Of a DNA stretch of 64,000 nt, positions 22,798 through 34,618 are shown piece by piece. Under the pieces are notes generated by a model. It had not been told where the DNA came from. It worked only from the letters and a program-made list of their open reading frames with translations, and made no database searches. The stretch covers positions 43,758-107,757 of the forward strand of contig VXIS01000150.1 in NCBI GenBank assembly GCA_008704415.1, read 5' to 3'. Source of the DNA: Sphaerosporella brunnea (taxonomy: Eukaryota; Ascomycota; Pezizomycetes; Pezizales; Pyronemataceae). The translations under genes were made by a program, and so were the position numbers. Every line of letters begins with the position of its first letter. Position 1 is the first letter of the stretch.

Positions 22798-23105
22798 TTG
22801 ATTATGACCCGTAGACCGACCATAATGTGGTCAAGTTACGAGTGCTGGAGTTTGGATCTTTCAAATGAACGTGGGTAAAACGTGTATAACGCTTTAACTC
22901 AGATTCAAGGTTTTGTGTGTGGTGCTCCACTCATCAGCTTGCGGCTCTCTTTGTGAGTGAGTCGACTTGACATACCCCACCACCCCACCAAGACCGACAC
23001 ACCACAACCAATCACCGCCATTCAAACTGGAAGCTCACCACCTCCGCCACAACAACATATCCCAGAACCGACAATAATACCACCGACAATAATACCGCCG
23101 CCGAA
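22798..23105. other. Intergenic region upstream of eIF2B-gamma
   Basis: The 308 bp include a CA/CC-rich stretch just before the ATG with a near-tandem repeat (ACAATAATACCACCG / ACAATAATACCGCCG at about 23070-23100), probably 5' untranslated leader. Confidence 0.5.
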
Positions 23106-24818
23106 ATGCCATCGGCGCAATATCCTTCAAACGGCTTCCAAGCCGTAATTCTCTGTGGCCCGGGCACTTCACTCTACCCGTTCACGGGCGCCGAAGACCT
23201 TCCCAAAGCGCTGCTTCCAATCGCCAACAAGCCGATGCTTCATTACCCGTTGGAATGGTGCGAGAACGCCGGCTTCCGCTGTACCATCTCCGTCCCCGTG
23301 TTCCCATATTACCACTAACCAACGGTCCTCGCAGCAATCCTGGTGTTAACCCTCAACGAGCACCACAGCGCGATCCAGTCCTACCTTCGCACGCACCGCA
23401 TCTCAAAGGTATTAGATACCTACGTGCAAGTCGAAGCCGCCTCGTCGATAAACGACAATCTGGGCACCGCCGACATCATCCGCGTCGCGTACAAGAAAGG
23501 CTGGTTGAACTCGGACTTTACCGTGCTACCATGCGACCTTGTGACCTCTCTCGAGGGGCACAAGTTGGCGGAGTTGTGGATGGTGACGCAGGCGGGCTTC
23601 GACGCGGATATGGGGCGGCGTTCGAGGAAGCATCGGGGCGCAGGCGATCCGGATGCCGAACATGGACGCCGGGGCGCGTTGGTGGTTGCATACGACACTA
23701 TGGGCGAAGGTGCGGTGAAGGGGCAGGAAACGGATCTCATCGCCGCTGCACCGGTGGCGAAGCCGCCTGCTGTATCGAATCTTCCAGACGGAGATATTGG
23801 CATCCTGCTCACCACCGCGCCGACACAGACGCTCAAGGGGGTGTCTGAGATCCCGTTCAGAAGGAGCATGGTTAAGAAACACGCCGATCTGAAGCTCTAC
23901 TCCACCTTCCGCGACGCCGGAATCTACTTCTTCCCGCACTGGGTGTTAAAATTCATCGAGCGCAACCCGCGGCTGAACTCGCTGCGCGAGGACGTCCTCC
24001 CCTGGATCGCCAAAGCCCGTTGGCAAAACCGGCGTCTGGCTGAAAAGCTGGGCTTAGTCGAGATCCTTGGTGGCGGCGGCGGCGACGACGGCGGTGACGA
24101 CAACGACAGCGAGGAGTCCGTCGGCGACGAACACGACGTCGGCTCCATGAGCACCACACGAAAGCGTCGCACCTCCACCTCCACCACCGACCCGCAGATC
24201 CCGCCAATACTCACCTACCTCCCCTCCAGCAGCGCGCCGTTCTTTGTCCGCCGCGCCGACACCGTCCATCTATACCTGTACACGTCTTTGCACCTGGCCA
24301 AGAGCGACCCTAACCAGCCCAGCTCGCAAATCAAAATCGACCCAGGCGCCACCATCGGCGAGAAAGCAATCGTCACAGGCGCCGACTGCCTCATCGCCGA
24401 CAAAGTCACCATCGGGCCCAAAGCCATCGTTAAAAAATCAGTGCTCGGCTACGGCGTGACTATCGGCCGAGGGGCAAGACTTATGGGCTGTGTCCTCATG
24501 GACGGCGCAGTCGTCGAAGAAAACGTCAAGCTCGAAGGCTGCGTTGTCGGCAGAAAAGCTACCATTGGCGCTAAATCCTCCCTCAAGGACTGCGAAATCT
24601 CGGAAGCTTACTTCGTCGACGCTGACACGGAGGCTAAGAACGAAAAGTTCATCCCGTTCACCGGCTTGGAGAGCAGCATGGACGAGGATGAAGACGAGAA
24701 CGGTGACGACCACGCTGTTAGTGACGGCGAGGGGTCGTACGACGAGGGTGACGATGAAGATGAGGACGGGGACGACGAGGAGAGCGAGCAGGAGGGAAAA
24801 GTGGGTGGTCGATCATAA
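23106..24818 (+). CDS. GCD1: Translation initiation factor eIF2B subunit gamma
   Basis: Two exons, 23106-23280 and 23335-24818, give 552 residues; the 54-nt intron has a CACTAAC branch. The N-terminus is a nucleotidyltransferase-like fold (FQAVILCGPGTSLYPFT, then PKALLPIANKPMLHYPLEWC). A second part carries left-handed beta-helix hexapeptides (IDPGATIGEKAIVTGADCLI, VTIGPKAIVKKSVLGYGVTI, VVEENVKLEGCVVGRKATIG). This two-domain order is that of eIF2B gamma and epsilon; the absence of a C-terminal W2 domain and the length point to gamma. eIF2B is the cytosolic exchange factor recharging eIF2 with GTP and is the target of eIF2-alpha phosphorylation. A Gly/Asp insertion (about residues 312-345) and a long acidic tail are lineage-specific low-complexity regions. 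Confidence 0.9.
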
Positions 24819-25646
24819 TAGGAGTGAAGCAGAGTGAGATGGTGCAAAAGCTGGCTGGGTGGTGTTGTGATTCGGACCCTTTTCGTCGTGTTAGAGGCGT
24901 TTTGTTTTTTATTTGTTACTAGTTGTTTCTTGAATTCTATGTTGATCCAAGGCTCATGATATCTATGGTACCCGGTATGATTGCCGTGACATGTATCCTG
25001 CCCGCCCATGAATTCATACCATACCCGCCATGCTTTTACAAAACTCATTGGATGAACGAAGTAAGATTCATCATACAATCCACACCGCTTGCCCCCACCC
25101 AATATCAATACCTTTCTCGCAGATGCAAATCCTCCCACACCATACCAAACCAAACAATAATCCTCCTGCTCGCTACAAAGACCCTGCATAAACCCGATCA
25201 AGATACCTAGAGATCCGAAATGACCATACAGGCAGAAGAACAAGAAAGAAACCAACAATATGTGCAGCAACATGATCGTGAAATCGTCCCATCGTCCCAT
25301 CGTAAGCGGCATACAGGGCATACAACACAAGTTGCAGCCAAAAATAAAATAAAAGAACCCTCTAGCACAAATGAAAGAAAGTACATGCGCAAAAAAAAAA
25401 AAAAAAAAAAAAAAAAAACGGATATCAAGACAACATCCAGTCGATCATGGTCGTCCGTTCGTCGTTATTGGTGGTGCAATCCAGCCATATCACAAACATC
25501 TCAAATATCCCATCCATCCAGCCTCCCATCCCATCCACAGCTCGTCTATCGGAAAAGGAAAAAGCCACAACAGAAATGAAAACCGAGTTGAAAAAAGATC
25601 TCATCAAACCTCCAACTCACACAGCAAAGTCGAGTAATACACAAAC
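24819..25646. other. Convergent intergenic region with poly-A tract
   Basis: This 828-bp gap separates the 3' ends of eIF2B-gamma (+) and glycogen synthase (-). It contains an uninterrupted run of 28 A at 25391-25418. Open frames across it are low-complexity and not credible. Confidence 0.6.
25391..25418. repeat. A28 homopolymer
   Basis: Uninterrupted run of 28 A, about 230 bp downstream of the glycogen synthase stop. On the gene's strand it is poly-T. Confidence 0.95.
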
Positions 25647-28303
25647 CTAGGCTGCAGCACCATTCACCGCAGTCTGAGCCGTCGATCCCTTAGATTGTCG
25701 AAGCGTCAGAGGGAAAGGGTAATCGTCCGTATCCTCCTCCTCACTGCAAGCAACCCAAGTCAGTACATGAATCCCCTTATTAGCGGCTGTCTTGGGATTC
25801 TGACGGTAGTCTCCAGCCGACGTAGTCATCCGTGTCCAAGTTCTCCATGCCCTCCTGCAATGACGGGAAGTCACCAGGAGTCATCATTCCAGTTCGATCG
25901 CGAGGCGATCCCGGCACCGACAGCGGCCGCGCCACCTTTTGTTCCGTACCATCGAAGAACGGGAACGGCTCCTCGTTCTCGAACGATGAGGGGTATGCTG
26001 TGGAAGAATCAGCACATGGCCACAACACCTGAATTGGGGGCAGTTACCTCTCCTCAGAGCCAACTGTCTGGCCTTCACATACTCCATTCCCATGCGTTTC
26101 CAGTCAAGCAGATCGCTGAGTCTCTCCGTCCGGTTGCGTTGGTTAATGCGCTGCCGTCTGCTCTTCTGAGCAAAGTCGAACATGTACTCGCAAAGTTGGT
26201 TGACACTATCATCGACTCCCTTTCCTCTACGGTCGACAATGTAGATACCGTAGTCTGACGCGTTCTCTATTAATTCCTCCATGTAGCATCCGAAGCCAGA
26301 AAGGTTAGTCGTGATGGATGGAACACCCATAACAGTACATTCAGCAGGAGTGTAACCCTGATTCGGTCAGATCCCGAAACGAAGTCCATGGTTTGGCGAA
26401 ACTCACCCAAGGCTCATAGTAAGATGGGAAAACACCCAAATGAGTACCGCGCACGAAATCATCGTAGTCGAGGGGGAGAACGGGGTTGGCCGAATTCAAG
26501 AACTCAGGGTGGAAAATGACCTTGACACGGTCCGAGGGGTGGTTGAAGAGTTGTACTCGCCGGATCTGGTTCAAAATCGGGTCTGTCAAGTCATCGGCCT
26601 GTAGTTCTGTCAGTCTCGGTCTACCCCCTCCTTATTAAGATGTAAAAGACCTACCATATTGTGCGTGACCACAGGCGGCAGCGCATTTCTCTTGAGAGCA
26701 TATATTCTGCGCTTCAGCATGATCTTTTCCTGGTTGCTTACGAGTTCCTTATCCGTCGGGAGGTCCTCTCCGTCTCGCCACCTCAATGCGCGCTCGAACA
26801 GACGCTTTCCAACGCCCTGCTCAACAACACCCACGGCGTCTCGCAAGGCCTTGATAACCGCCTGTCCCTTCAGCGCTTCCACGGTCAAGGAGTGCGTCTG
26901 GGCAGGCATAATAATGAAAGCCACAACGGTAGTCTTAGTACCAGAGGTCTTGAGGCGGTGGTTCAACCGGGCAAGCGATTCGACAAACATGTCTACACCC
27001 TTGTTGCGGAACTCGTATCGTCCAGCGGTGAAGAAGTATAACGTGTTGTCCAAGTCAAAGTCGTTGTGTCCACAGAAGTGTCCCCGCACAAAGTCGTGGA
27101 TCTTCTCCTTCGACTGAGCGTGCAGGTTCTGGAAATCGTGCATCGCCGCAAACTTGACAACATTCAATCCATTGGGCAAAACACCATCCGGCTTACGCTT
27201 CAGAAGGTGCTCGCTCTCGTAGGCCGTAATGTGAGAAACCGTGGTGAAAACGTCGCAAGAATGCGTGGCAGCGCGCTCGATACAGTACCTGTGGTAAATT
27301 CCACGCTTTCCTGCTTCCGCATCCACATCGAACCATTGAAGGTTGTTGTAGAAATCAACCGAACCAGCGCAAAGGTAACGCCCGAGAAGGGTAGCATGCG
27401 TAGTGAAGATGGTGGTAACGTCGATTCTGCGCTTGCGGCAGAGAGGGAGTGCGACACCGGCGAGCCACTCGTGGAAATGCGCGATAACGGCCTTCGAAGT
27501 CTCGTGGCTGACAAACTGGAATTGACATCAACTGTTGTCCTGCACATCATCCGCAATCTCCCGAGCATGACAATACTAACCTCTCCCAAGAACCAGGCAA
27601 CCAAGTAACCAAACACAACCGCCTCGTTGGTCTCATCGTCACCAGGTGGGCACGGAATCATGGCCGCATTCCACAGGTCTCCCTTCCACTCGTCCAAATG
27701 CTTGTAGCCAGTCTTAGTGTCGAACAAGATCACTCGGGGAGCGCCATCGATAAGCCAGCGACCATAAACGTAGCTAATTCCGCGCTCCGCCATGGAGTCA
27801 AGAGTCCTCTTGAGGTGTTCATTCTGGGGTTCGAGTTGCTCGACTTCTACCGCAGCCTGTCCAAGAACATCGCAATCTGAGATTAGTGGTGTGGCAGGAG
27901 GTAGGAGGGGATGCGACAGTGGATATTGGCAGAAATGAGTGGGCTGGGGATGGATATAAGGTGGAGGGGGAGCTGGAGGGGGGGGAAACTCAGAGGGGAA
28001 TGGAGATTCAGAACGAGAGGGGAGCTCTTGAGCACGCACCGAATGGCGGTTAAGAGGGCCAATGAGGCAGTAGCGGTCGCCATACTCGGCGGATGTGATC
28101 GCAGCTTTCGACTTGATGACCGAGTAAATGCCGCCGACTGCGGTTCGCGGACTCGGCGTTAGCAGTGAAACAGACGACCACCCGCAACCAACCAATCAGC
28201 CAGAGCGGGGGAGGGGGATCTGCGCACCTCGATTGGCCACTTCGGTAGCAACCTCAAAGAGCAAGTGGTTCTTAACGTCTCGCGTTCTGGGTGCCTCAGC
28301 CAT
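25647..28303 (-). CDS. GSY1: Glycogen synthase (UDP-glucose-dependent, GT3)
   Basis: Eight exons on the minus strand: 28228-28303, 28040-28137, 27581-27856, 26655-27515, 26407-26598, 26048-26357, 25805-25997 and 25647-25743, total 700 residues. Introns are 49-183 nt. N-terminal [15 protein letters not shown] is the UDP-glucose-binding start of GT3 enzymes. The catalytic region [20 protein letters not shown] keeps the conserved Glu. [20 protein letters not shown] is the arginine helix that binds glucose-6-phosphate in fungal and animal enzymes. Near the C-terminus [11 protein letters not shown] has two serines four residues apart, as at the regulatory phosphosites of yeast Gsy2. The enzyme builds alpha-1,4-glucan from UDP-glucose in the cytosol. 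The last intron (donor GTCAGA) is the weakest boundary. A palindromic pair of stress elements lies upstream. Confidence 0.96.
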
Positions 28304-28493
28304 TTCTTTCCCGCAAACGTGCTCAATCGACTCTCAACTCTCGGATGGGGTAGGTAAATTCTAGAGAAGGGCACGACATTGTCAGCGGCCGTGCTCTTGA
28401 TATGCTGCTGCAGCTCTCCCCGTTTCTGCGGGACGCCGCTCTTGGCTAGATTGTGGCACGCCGGTTGAGGGTTAGACGGAAGTTCTCGACCCC

Positions 28494-28519
28494 ACCCCTC
28501 CCCGCGCGCGGGGAGGGGT
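28494..28519. promoter_or_regulatory. Palindromic pair of stress-response (STRE, CCCCT/AGGGG) elements upstream of glycogen synthase
   Basis: A perfect 26-bp palindrome (ACCCCTCCCC, GCGCGC, GGGGAGGGGT) is centred about 203 bp upstream of the glycogen synthase ATG. Each arm carries a CCCCT core, the STRE bound by yeast Msn2/4 and, in Neurospora, by SEB-1 in the glycogen synthase promoter. Position and pathway agree; binding is inferred. Confidence 0.55.
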
Positions 28520-29548
28520 TGTCAAGCTCCCGTCCAGGATCAACAGGCCACCGACGGCCGACGGAAACGGAGATTCTCCGGGAGCAACATATGAAGCAAT
28601 GCAACGCACCTTCTGGGACGACGAAAAAAAGCAGCTGAACGCTTCTTGAAAGCTGGAAGGCGCAGATAGGTGTTTCAGGCAGATAGGTTGGAGGCGTAAG
28701 GGGGGGGGGGGGGTGAGATCAAGATATGAGTACGTGTGGGAGGATGAGAATTCGGGGGAGATAATGGAGGTGGTGGGACCAGCTGCGGGGAGCGCGAGGG
28801 TTGAGCAGGTGGTGGTGGGTCAACGCTTGCCTTTTTGTTTCCTGGGCTCTGGCGGAGGAGGAGTGAAGGAAAAGCGGAAAGGAGGGAGGACGAGGACCAA
28901 GTAATGTAGCAATTGCGGCAAGCCCAGAAGCAGGCAAGCCAGCCAGTGTGCGAGGAGGGGCAGCAGGTGCAGATCGCAGCGCCGGCAGTAAATTGATGGA
29001 GGAGGCGCTTTTGCTTTGTTTGTCCCTCGCTCCACTCCATCGGCAAGTGCGGTGGTGGTGGTGGTGGTGCGTGCATCTATCTCGTCAAATCTGTAGCATG
29101 TATAGGAAAAACAACACCACCAAGCTCAGCAGCGCCTCCTCCTCAACAAACACCGCTCACTCAGTTTGCTCGACTCTTCTACGCTCTTACTACCAAGCTG
29201 CAATATCCATCGCAACACAACACAGTGATCAATGCCTCGTTGCCCCGATGCCCGCGTGGATATTGGATATTGCGATGTATGACAGCTGGACGAACTTCCC
29301 CTCAGTTCCATAGGTGTTCTGCTGCACGGACAGCACGAGTACCCAGTACAAAGTACGTATCTGTAGCACAAGCGGCGATTAGTTTCACTCTTTTTCCAGA
29401 TAGCTTAGCTTGCACACGAGGCTGGGAAGTCGGACTCTTGAGCGGGTGGGTAGTGTAATGGTTGGTGATGGAAATTTTGTCATCGGTGGCGGCGGCCCAG
29501 CCAGAAATCGGCCGCGGGAAGCAAAGCATAGCATGCATGAGCATTTCC

Positions 29549-29552
<4 letters not shown>

Positions 29553-29589
<37 letters not shown>
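29553..29589. repeat. T37 homopolymer
   Basis: The longest homopolymer in the window, 37 T in the 4-kb gap between glycogen synthase and ADE2. The exact count may be unreliable. Confidence 0.95.
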
Positions 29590-31885
29590 CTTCTTTTTTC
29601 CTTGCGATGGTCGACGTCTGTCTGCAGTCGTCAAAAGGGCTAGGCCCATCGATATCTCTTCGTTTACGCAAAAGAAAATAACAGGAAAAAAAAAAGTGAG
29701 TTCATCACCATCACCATCACCATCACCACCATCAGCATCATCTTGTTACGACAGCTCCGTGCCATCGTGACATCATCTCTCACTGGCTGGCTGTCCCGCC
29801 AGAAAAAAAATGAGCGAAATCAATGGCTTTCCGCAGCGTTTCAATCTCCACTCATCCTCCTAGTGGCACTCTCTCGCCGCTTCCCCTCACTATTGATTGC
29901 TCTCCTCATCGCCAGCACACGAGTACATACATGAAAATTTCTTCTCCAAATGCCCGCACCACGGAAGCTCACTGAAGATAGCAGATACTCTTGCGCAGGT
30001 TCCGCAGATAGTGGATACATGGCGCACCCCCCCCTCCCCCGGCTAGCTTGAGCTGTAAGCAGGAAACACAATCGATAAACAATCCGACTTGTCATGGAAT
30101 CGGAAGGACTTGAAGGGTGTGTTGTGGTTGGGTGGTTGGCATGGGCGTGCGATCAACACTTGGACACTGTGGGGTAGAGCAACACCTCACCTCCAGTCCT
30201 CTCAACGACCCCGCACTACTGCTGCTCGCTCGCTGCCCGTCCCCACTTCCTTCCCTGCCCTCTCTTAGCAGTTCGGTTTCTCCCAGCTTCCCGGCCGGAA
30301 CTTACCTAGCGAACTCGTTCTGCCTGAAATGGGATAATCAACAGCGGCAACGCAATTGTAGCACGGATCCCGAATACTGATGGGGTTCTGGCCGAGAATG
30401 GCAGCCTCGGTCTCATTTGGCCGCATTCTGTGTTCTATGCCTGCAGAAGCTAGTCAGCGAAGACTTCTCAGTGTGAACCCTCGTACAGAAAAAAAAAAAA
30501 AAAAAAGTGCATCTCTACATCACGCCAAACACGGGCCCCTAATCCAAAAGCAACATCGACAGCACTAACCTCCCGCCTCCTGCCTTCCCGTTCGTGAAAC
30601 GTCTTCGGGATATCCGTCAAAGACCGTCCAAGGGCCTTTTGCCGCGGCGAAGCGCGAGCGATAGCGATAGCCGGGTTTTGATCTATGATGATGACAGATT
30701 GAGACTTGGCCATGACTCTTCCAGCGGCCCCTTTCATCTCAGATATTGTCCAGTTCATTTGTCGTTTTCTTTTTTTCCTTCCTCGTTTAACGGTTTTTTT
30801 GAACATAACCCTCGCGTTTAGCTCGCTTCACCGCGGCAAAGAGTCCGCTCGCATTTGATACTCTCCTCCTGGTCCCTTGCGGTAGTGCTCTGCGACTTTT
30901 ACCACTGGGTGGCATGAGGCTAAACTTCTATCGGAGTATCATCTACAGTTGTTAGGCCACTCATCTTGTGTTTCATCGACATTGTATTCCTGACTAGCCC
31001 AGTCGGCTCCCGGCGGTAGGCTAAAGTTCGTGGCCCTAAGCTATGATAACGCCCTTCACCGGTGTTGGAACCAGAATACTCGGGGAGGGACTCCGAGGGT
31101 GGAATGATAGATAGGACTGTAAAGCTTCAAATTGGTAGGTCGTTGTGATGATGATGATCGCCTCGTAAGACCTAGCCTTTCTCCAATGTTGGCGTATGTA
31201 GAGCAAACTCACAAGCGTCAGAGAAGCCAGATCGTGATGACTTCTGCGATCTGGATCTACTAAGTTGCTTCCTTGGCCATACCGAAATGAAGAGCCAATA
31301 ATAATCTGCCTGGTGGGAAATTGCGGGATAAAAAAAATCAGCATGGTGGCGTTGCGCACCTGCATGGCGATTCAAGCAGAGCAGCAGGGGACCTTACCAA
31401 TTCAAGGCAACACCATTCCTTTTTGTGGCTGAACAACGCCAGGCTGTGGCTTATCACGCAACTTCTCAACTTCATTGAGCACCCACTCAACACCACTATT
31501 TATCGACCACTTGCCATCTATTGTATCGGGTTTATCAAATAAAAAGCTTTCCATCGCTATGAAAACTGAATAAAAATGTGGTGGTTTGATGAAGTTGACT
31601 TTTGCGTTTTTTCCCATACAAAAGGCGGTCGGTCGGCGGAAAACAACCTCTTCGCGCCGTCTGATCCTGCATCGCACTACAAAAACAATATTGCACCAGT
31701 TTTGAGTGATCCAAATAGGGACCCTTTCTTGCAAATTCTATCGCTCCATATTTTGAAAATTTTGTGTTGGCGTTGAGTTATTCAGTTCTGAATTGAAGAC
31801 GTTTGTGTGGTGTTTTGTCCTCACGAGTATTCTCAGCATCCCTGCTCTGCTTGAATTTGAATCGCTCCCGGTAATAGGTAACAGA

Positions 31886-31888
<3 letters not shown>

Positions 31889-31919
<31 letters not shown>
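31889..31919. repeat. T31 homopolymer
   Basis: Thirty-one T about 400 bp upstream of the ADE2 ATG. Confidence 0.95.
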
Positions 31920-32316
31920 CCTTCTCGCCACGATGGAAGACGATGGAACAATAACGAACGGACGACACCGGGAAATCTGGGTTTTTCTGCGGATTCTCGT
32001 ATCAAACTGATTTTTATGGATCAAACGAGAAGGAACAAGCGTCCGCATGCTACCGATTCATGGGCTTTCTGAGACACCCAGCCCCGAAGCTCCCGGCTAA
32101 ATTAAGGTTATCTCGGTCGTCAACCCTAACCCTGAGATAAGCCTGAGGTTCGAACTCAGAATTTTTGAATGAGGGGCAAACATAGAAGCCGCAGAGCCGC
32201 ATTTCCCCGAAAAACTTTACCCCGCCACAGCGAACAAACAAACGCCCGAGTTGTGATACCCAGCTGCACGTAGCACACCCTCGTATCTCCATATTTTCTC
32301 ATTTATCTTTGCCGAG

Positions 32317-34271
32317 ATGGACTCTCGCAAAATCGGAATTCTGGGAGGTGGACAGGTACGGTTGACGCGCTAAACAATTCTTGAATGCATTATTCGCTGT
32401 GCCGTTCTGACTGAGTTGCGATGATAGCTGGGTCGCATGATGGTGGAGGCTGCCCACCGCCTCAACATCCAAACCGTCATTCTCGATGCCCCCGGTGCGC
32501 CGGCGAAACAGATCAATGCTCTCCACGCCCACGTCAACGGCTCCTTTGCTTCGGCCGACTCGATCCGCGAATTAGCCGAGCAGTGCGACATCCTGACGTA
32601 CGAAATTGAGCACATCGATACGAAAGTGCTGGAAGAGATTGACGGACAAGTTGAGGTATTATCCGCCCAGAGAAGCCTGATATTCACAAAGCGTGCGGAG
32701 TTAACGTCTAGTGAAGCTTCAACCCTCATGGAGGACTGTGCGCGTCATCCAAGACAAGTATTTGCAGAAGGACCACCTCTCCCAGGCCGGCGTCAGCACC
32801 GCCGAGTCGCTCGCAGTTGAGGAGAGCACGCCCGTCTGCCTCGCCGAGATCGGACGCAAACTCGGATTCCCTTTCATGCTCAAATCCCGTACCCTTGCCT
32901 ACGACGGACGAGGCAACTACGTGGTCAAGAACGAGGAGGCAATCCCGGCGGCGCTGGAGGCGCTCAAGAACCGACCTCTCTACGCCGAGAAATGGGCTCG
33001 CTTCACCAAGGAGTTGGCCGTGATGGTTGTGCGAACGAAAGACGGACAGTGCTTCAGCTACCCCACGGTCGAGACTGTGCATGAGGACAACATCTGCAAG
33101 CTCGTTTATGCACCTGCCAGGGTCCCCGCCGGAACCATGGACAAGGCCAGGCGATTAGCTGAGAAGGCGGTGGGGAGCTTCTGGGGTGCTGGTATTTTTG
33201 GTGTCGAGATGTTCCTCCTTGAAGATGGTAGGTTCTTTGACGGCGTGTGACTGATCACATCTAAGAAAAAACTTGCCATAGGCTCTCTTCTGATCAACGA
33301 GCTTGCCCCGAGACCCCACAACTCTGGCCACTACACCATTGAAGCCTGCCCGACCTCGCAGTTCGAAGCTCACATCCGCGCTATCACTGGACTCCCGTTG
33401 ACGCCTGACTCTACTACACTTGCCACACCCAGCACCAATGCTGTCATGCTGAACCTGCTCGGCCCCAGCACATTCAAGATTGCTCGGGAAGCTTTGTCCA
33501 CTAAGGGAGCTACCGTGCACCTCTACGGAAAGGCTGAAGCCAAGGTTGGACGCAAGATGGGTCATCTCACAGTTGTTGCTGGCAGCATGAGCGAAGCGGA
33601 GTACCAAGCCGCTCCTTTGATTAAGATTTTCGATGACGAGAAGAGCGGAGCTCCCGAGAGCGCGGTCGCCGAGAAGCCTGCCCCCAAGGAGAAAAAACCC
33701 GTAGTTGCTATCATTATGGGCTCCGACTCTGATCTCCCCGTCATGAAGGCTGGAGCCGAGATCCTGAAGAAGTTCGGGGTTGAATTTGAGGTCACTATCG
33801 TGTCTGCCCACCGAACGCCAGACAGGATGAGCACCTTTGCAAAGGAAGCGAGAGCACGTGGTCTGAAGGCAATCATCGCTGGAGCTGGAGGAGCTGCTCA
33901 CCTGCCCGGAATGGTCGCAGCCATGTGTACACTGCCTGTCATCGGTGTTCCGGTGAAAGGAAGTGTTCTGGACGGTGTTGACAGCTTGCACAGCATCGTG
34001 CAAATGCCGGTGAGTAGTCCACCATGATATAATTTCTTAGGCCGTATCTCACCATCTACAGAGGGGCGTACCGGTGGCTACCGTCGCTATCAACAATTCC
34101 ACCAACGCTGCCCTGTTGTCGTTGAGAATAATTTCTGCCGAAGATAGCGCGCTGGGCCGCGAGTTGCGGTCAAAACTGCAAAAGTACGTGGAGGACATGG
34201 AGGCTGAAGTCAACGTGAAGATTGCTAAGTTGGAGACTGGCGGATGGGAGGACTACGTTGTGAAGAAATAA
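32317..34271 (+). CDS. ADE2: Phosphoribosylaminoimidazole carboxylase (PurK-PurE fusion)
   Basis: Five exons, 32317-32355, 32428-32655, 32717-33227, 33282-34009 and 34062-34271, give 571 residues, the standard fungal Ade2 length. Introns are 72, 61, 54 and 52 nt. The N-terminal PurK-like ATP-grasp part starts [14 protein letters not shown] and includes [14 protein letters not shown] and [18 protein letters not shown]. The C-terminal PurE-like part has the signature [11 protein letters not shown] and SAHRTPDRM. The protein converts aminoimidazole ribonucleotide to its carboxylated form in de novo purine synthesis, in the cytosol. The intron 2 acceptor is AAG; the nearer TAG is only about six bases from the GTTAAC branch and would break the frame. 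ADE2 is followed 347 bp later by condensin. Confidence 0.97.
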
Positions 34272-34618
34272 ACGGCTGGGTTGGGAATGGTGTTTTGGAT
34301 TATTTTTTTTGCTTCAAAAAGTGCTGGTTTTGATATCTTTTAGTTTCTGATAGAAATGAAGACGTGTGTCCATGGGAATCCTCTCACAAACCTGTTTAGC
34401 GAACTGGCGAAAACTCTGATCCGTGAGGATCGAAAGGAAGAAATGCATGTTTATCTTCGAGTGGCCGTTCGTGATTGAAACTCGGGTTGCCTCGTGTGGT
34501 TACACAACGACTTGTGGTTTGTTTATTCGCGTCTTTACACCACCTCCGAATCTAGCTCTTCGCGTCACGCTCACGATACACCACTTCACCACCCCAACAT
34601 CACCGCGCTCCTTCGAGA
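34272..34618. other. Intergenic region ADE2 to condensin gene
   Basis: The 347 bp contain the ADE2 3' end (T-rich, about 34303) and the leader of the condensin gene. Nothing further recognised. Confidence 0.5.

Larger units (their letters stand above)
28304..32316. other. 4-kb divergent intergenic region between glycogen synthase and ADE2
   Basis: No convincing gene was found in this 4.0 kb. It holds the STRE palindrome (28494-28519), a run of 14 G near 28699, T37 (29553-29589), a CATCAC-type triplet repeat near 29706-29735, A18 (30489-30506) and T31 (31889-31919). A weak minus-strand spliced candidate (31036-31558) begins MESFLFDKPDTIDGKWSI and could continue through a 58-nt intron after QPQKGM, but the donor is poor and no family is recognised. 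Confidence 0.5.

Noticed and set aside
22641..22801. Alternative ends of the C2H2/KH gene at TGA 22641 or 22801
   Set aside because: Using the GTGAGG donor at 22631 gives a better splice site and a more protein-like final exon ending at 22797.
23255..23848. Second long frame in the eIF2B-gamma gene
   Set aside because: Off-frame reading of GC-rich coding sequence; the eIF2B frame carries the conserved motifs.
28675..29076. Pro/His-rich and Arg-rich frames in the 4-kb gap
   Set aside because: Low-complexity translation of G-, C- and CAC-rich DNA without splice support.
32124..32155. CCCTAACCCT followed by CTGAGGTTCGAACTCAG, considered as telomeric tract or tRNA T-arm
   Set aside because: Only two partial telomere units, and the hairpin has the wrong loop register for a T-arm; no cloverleaf.
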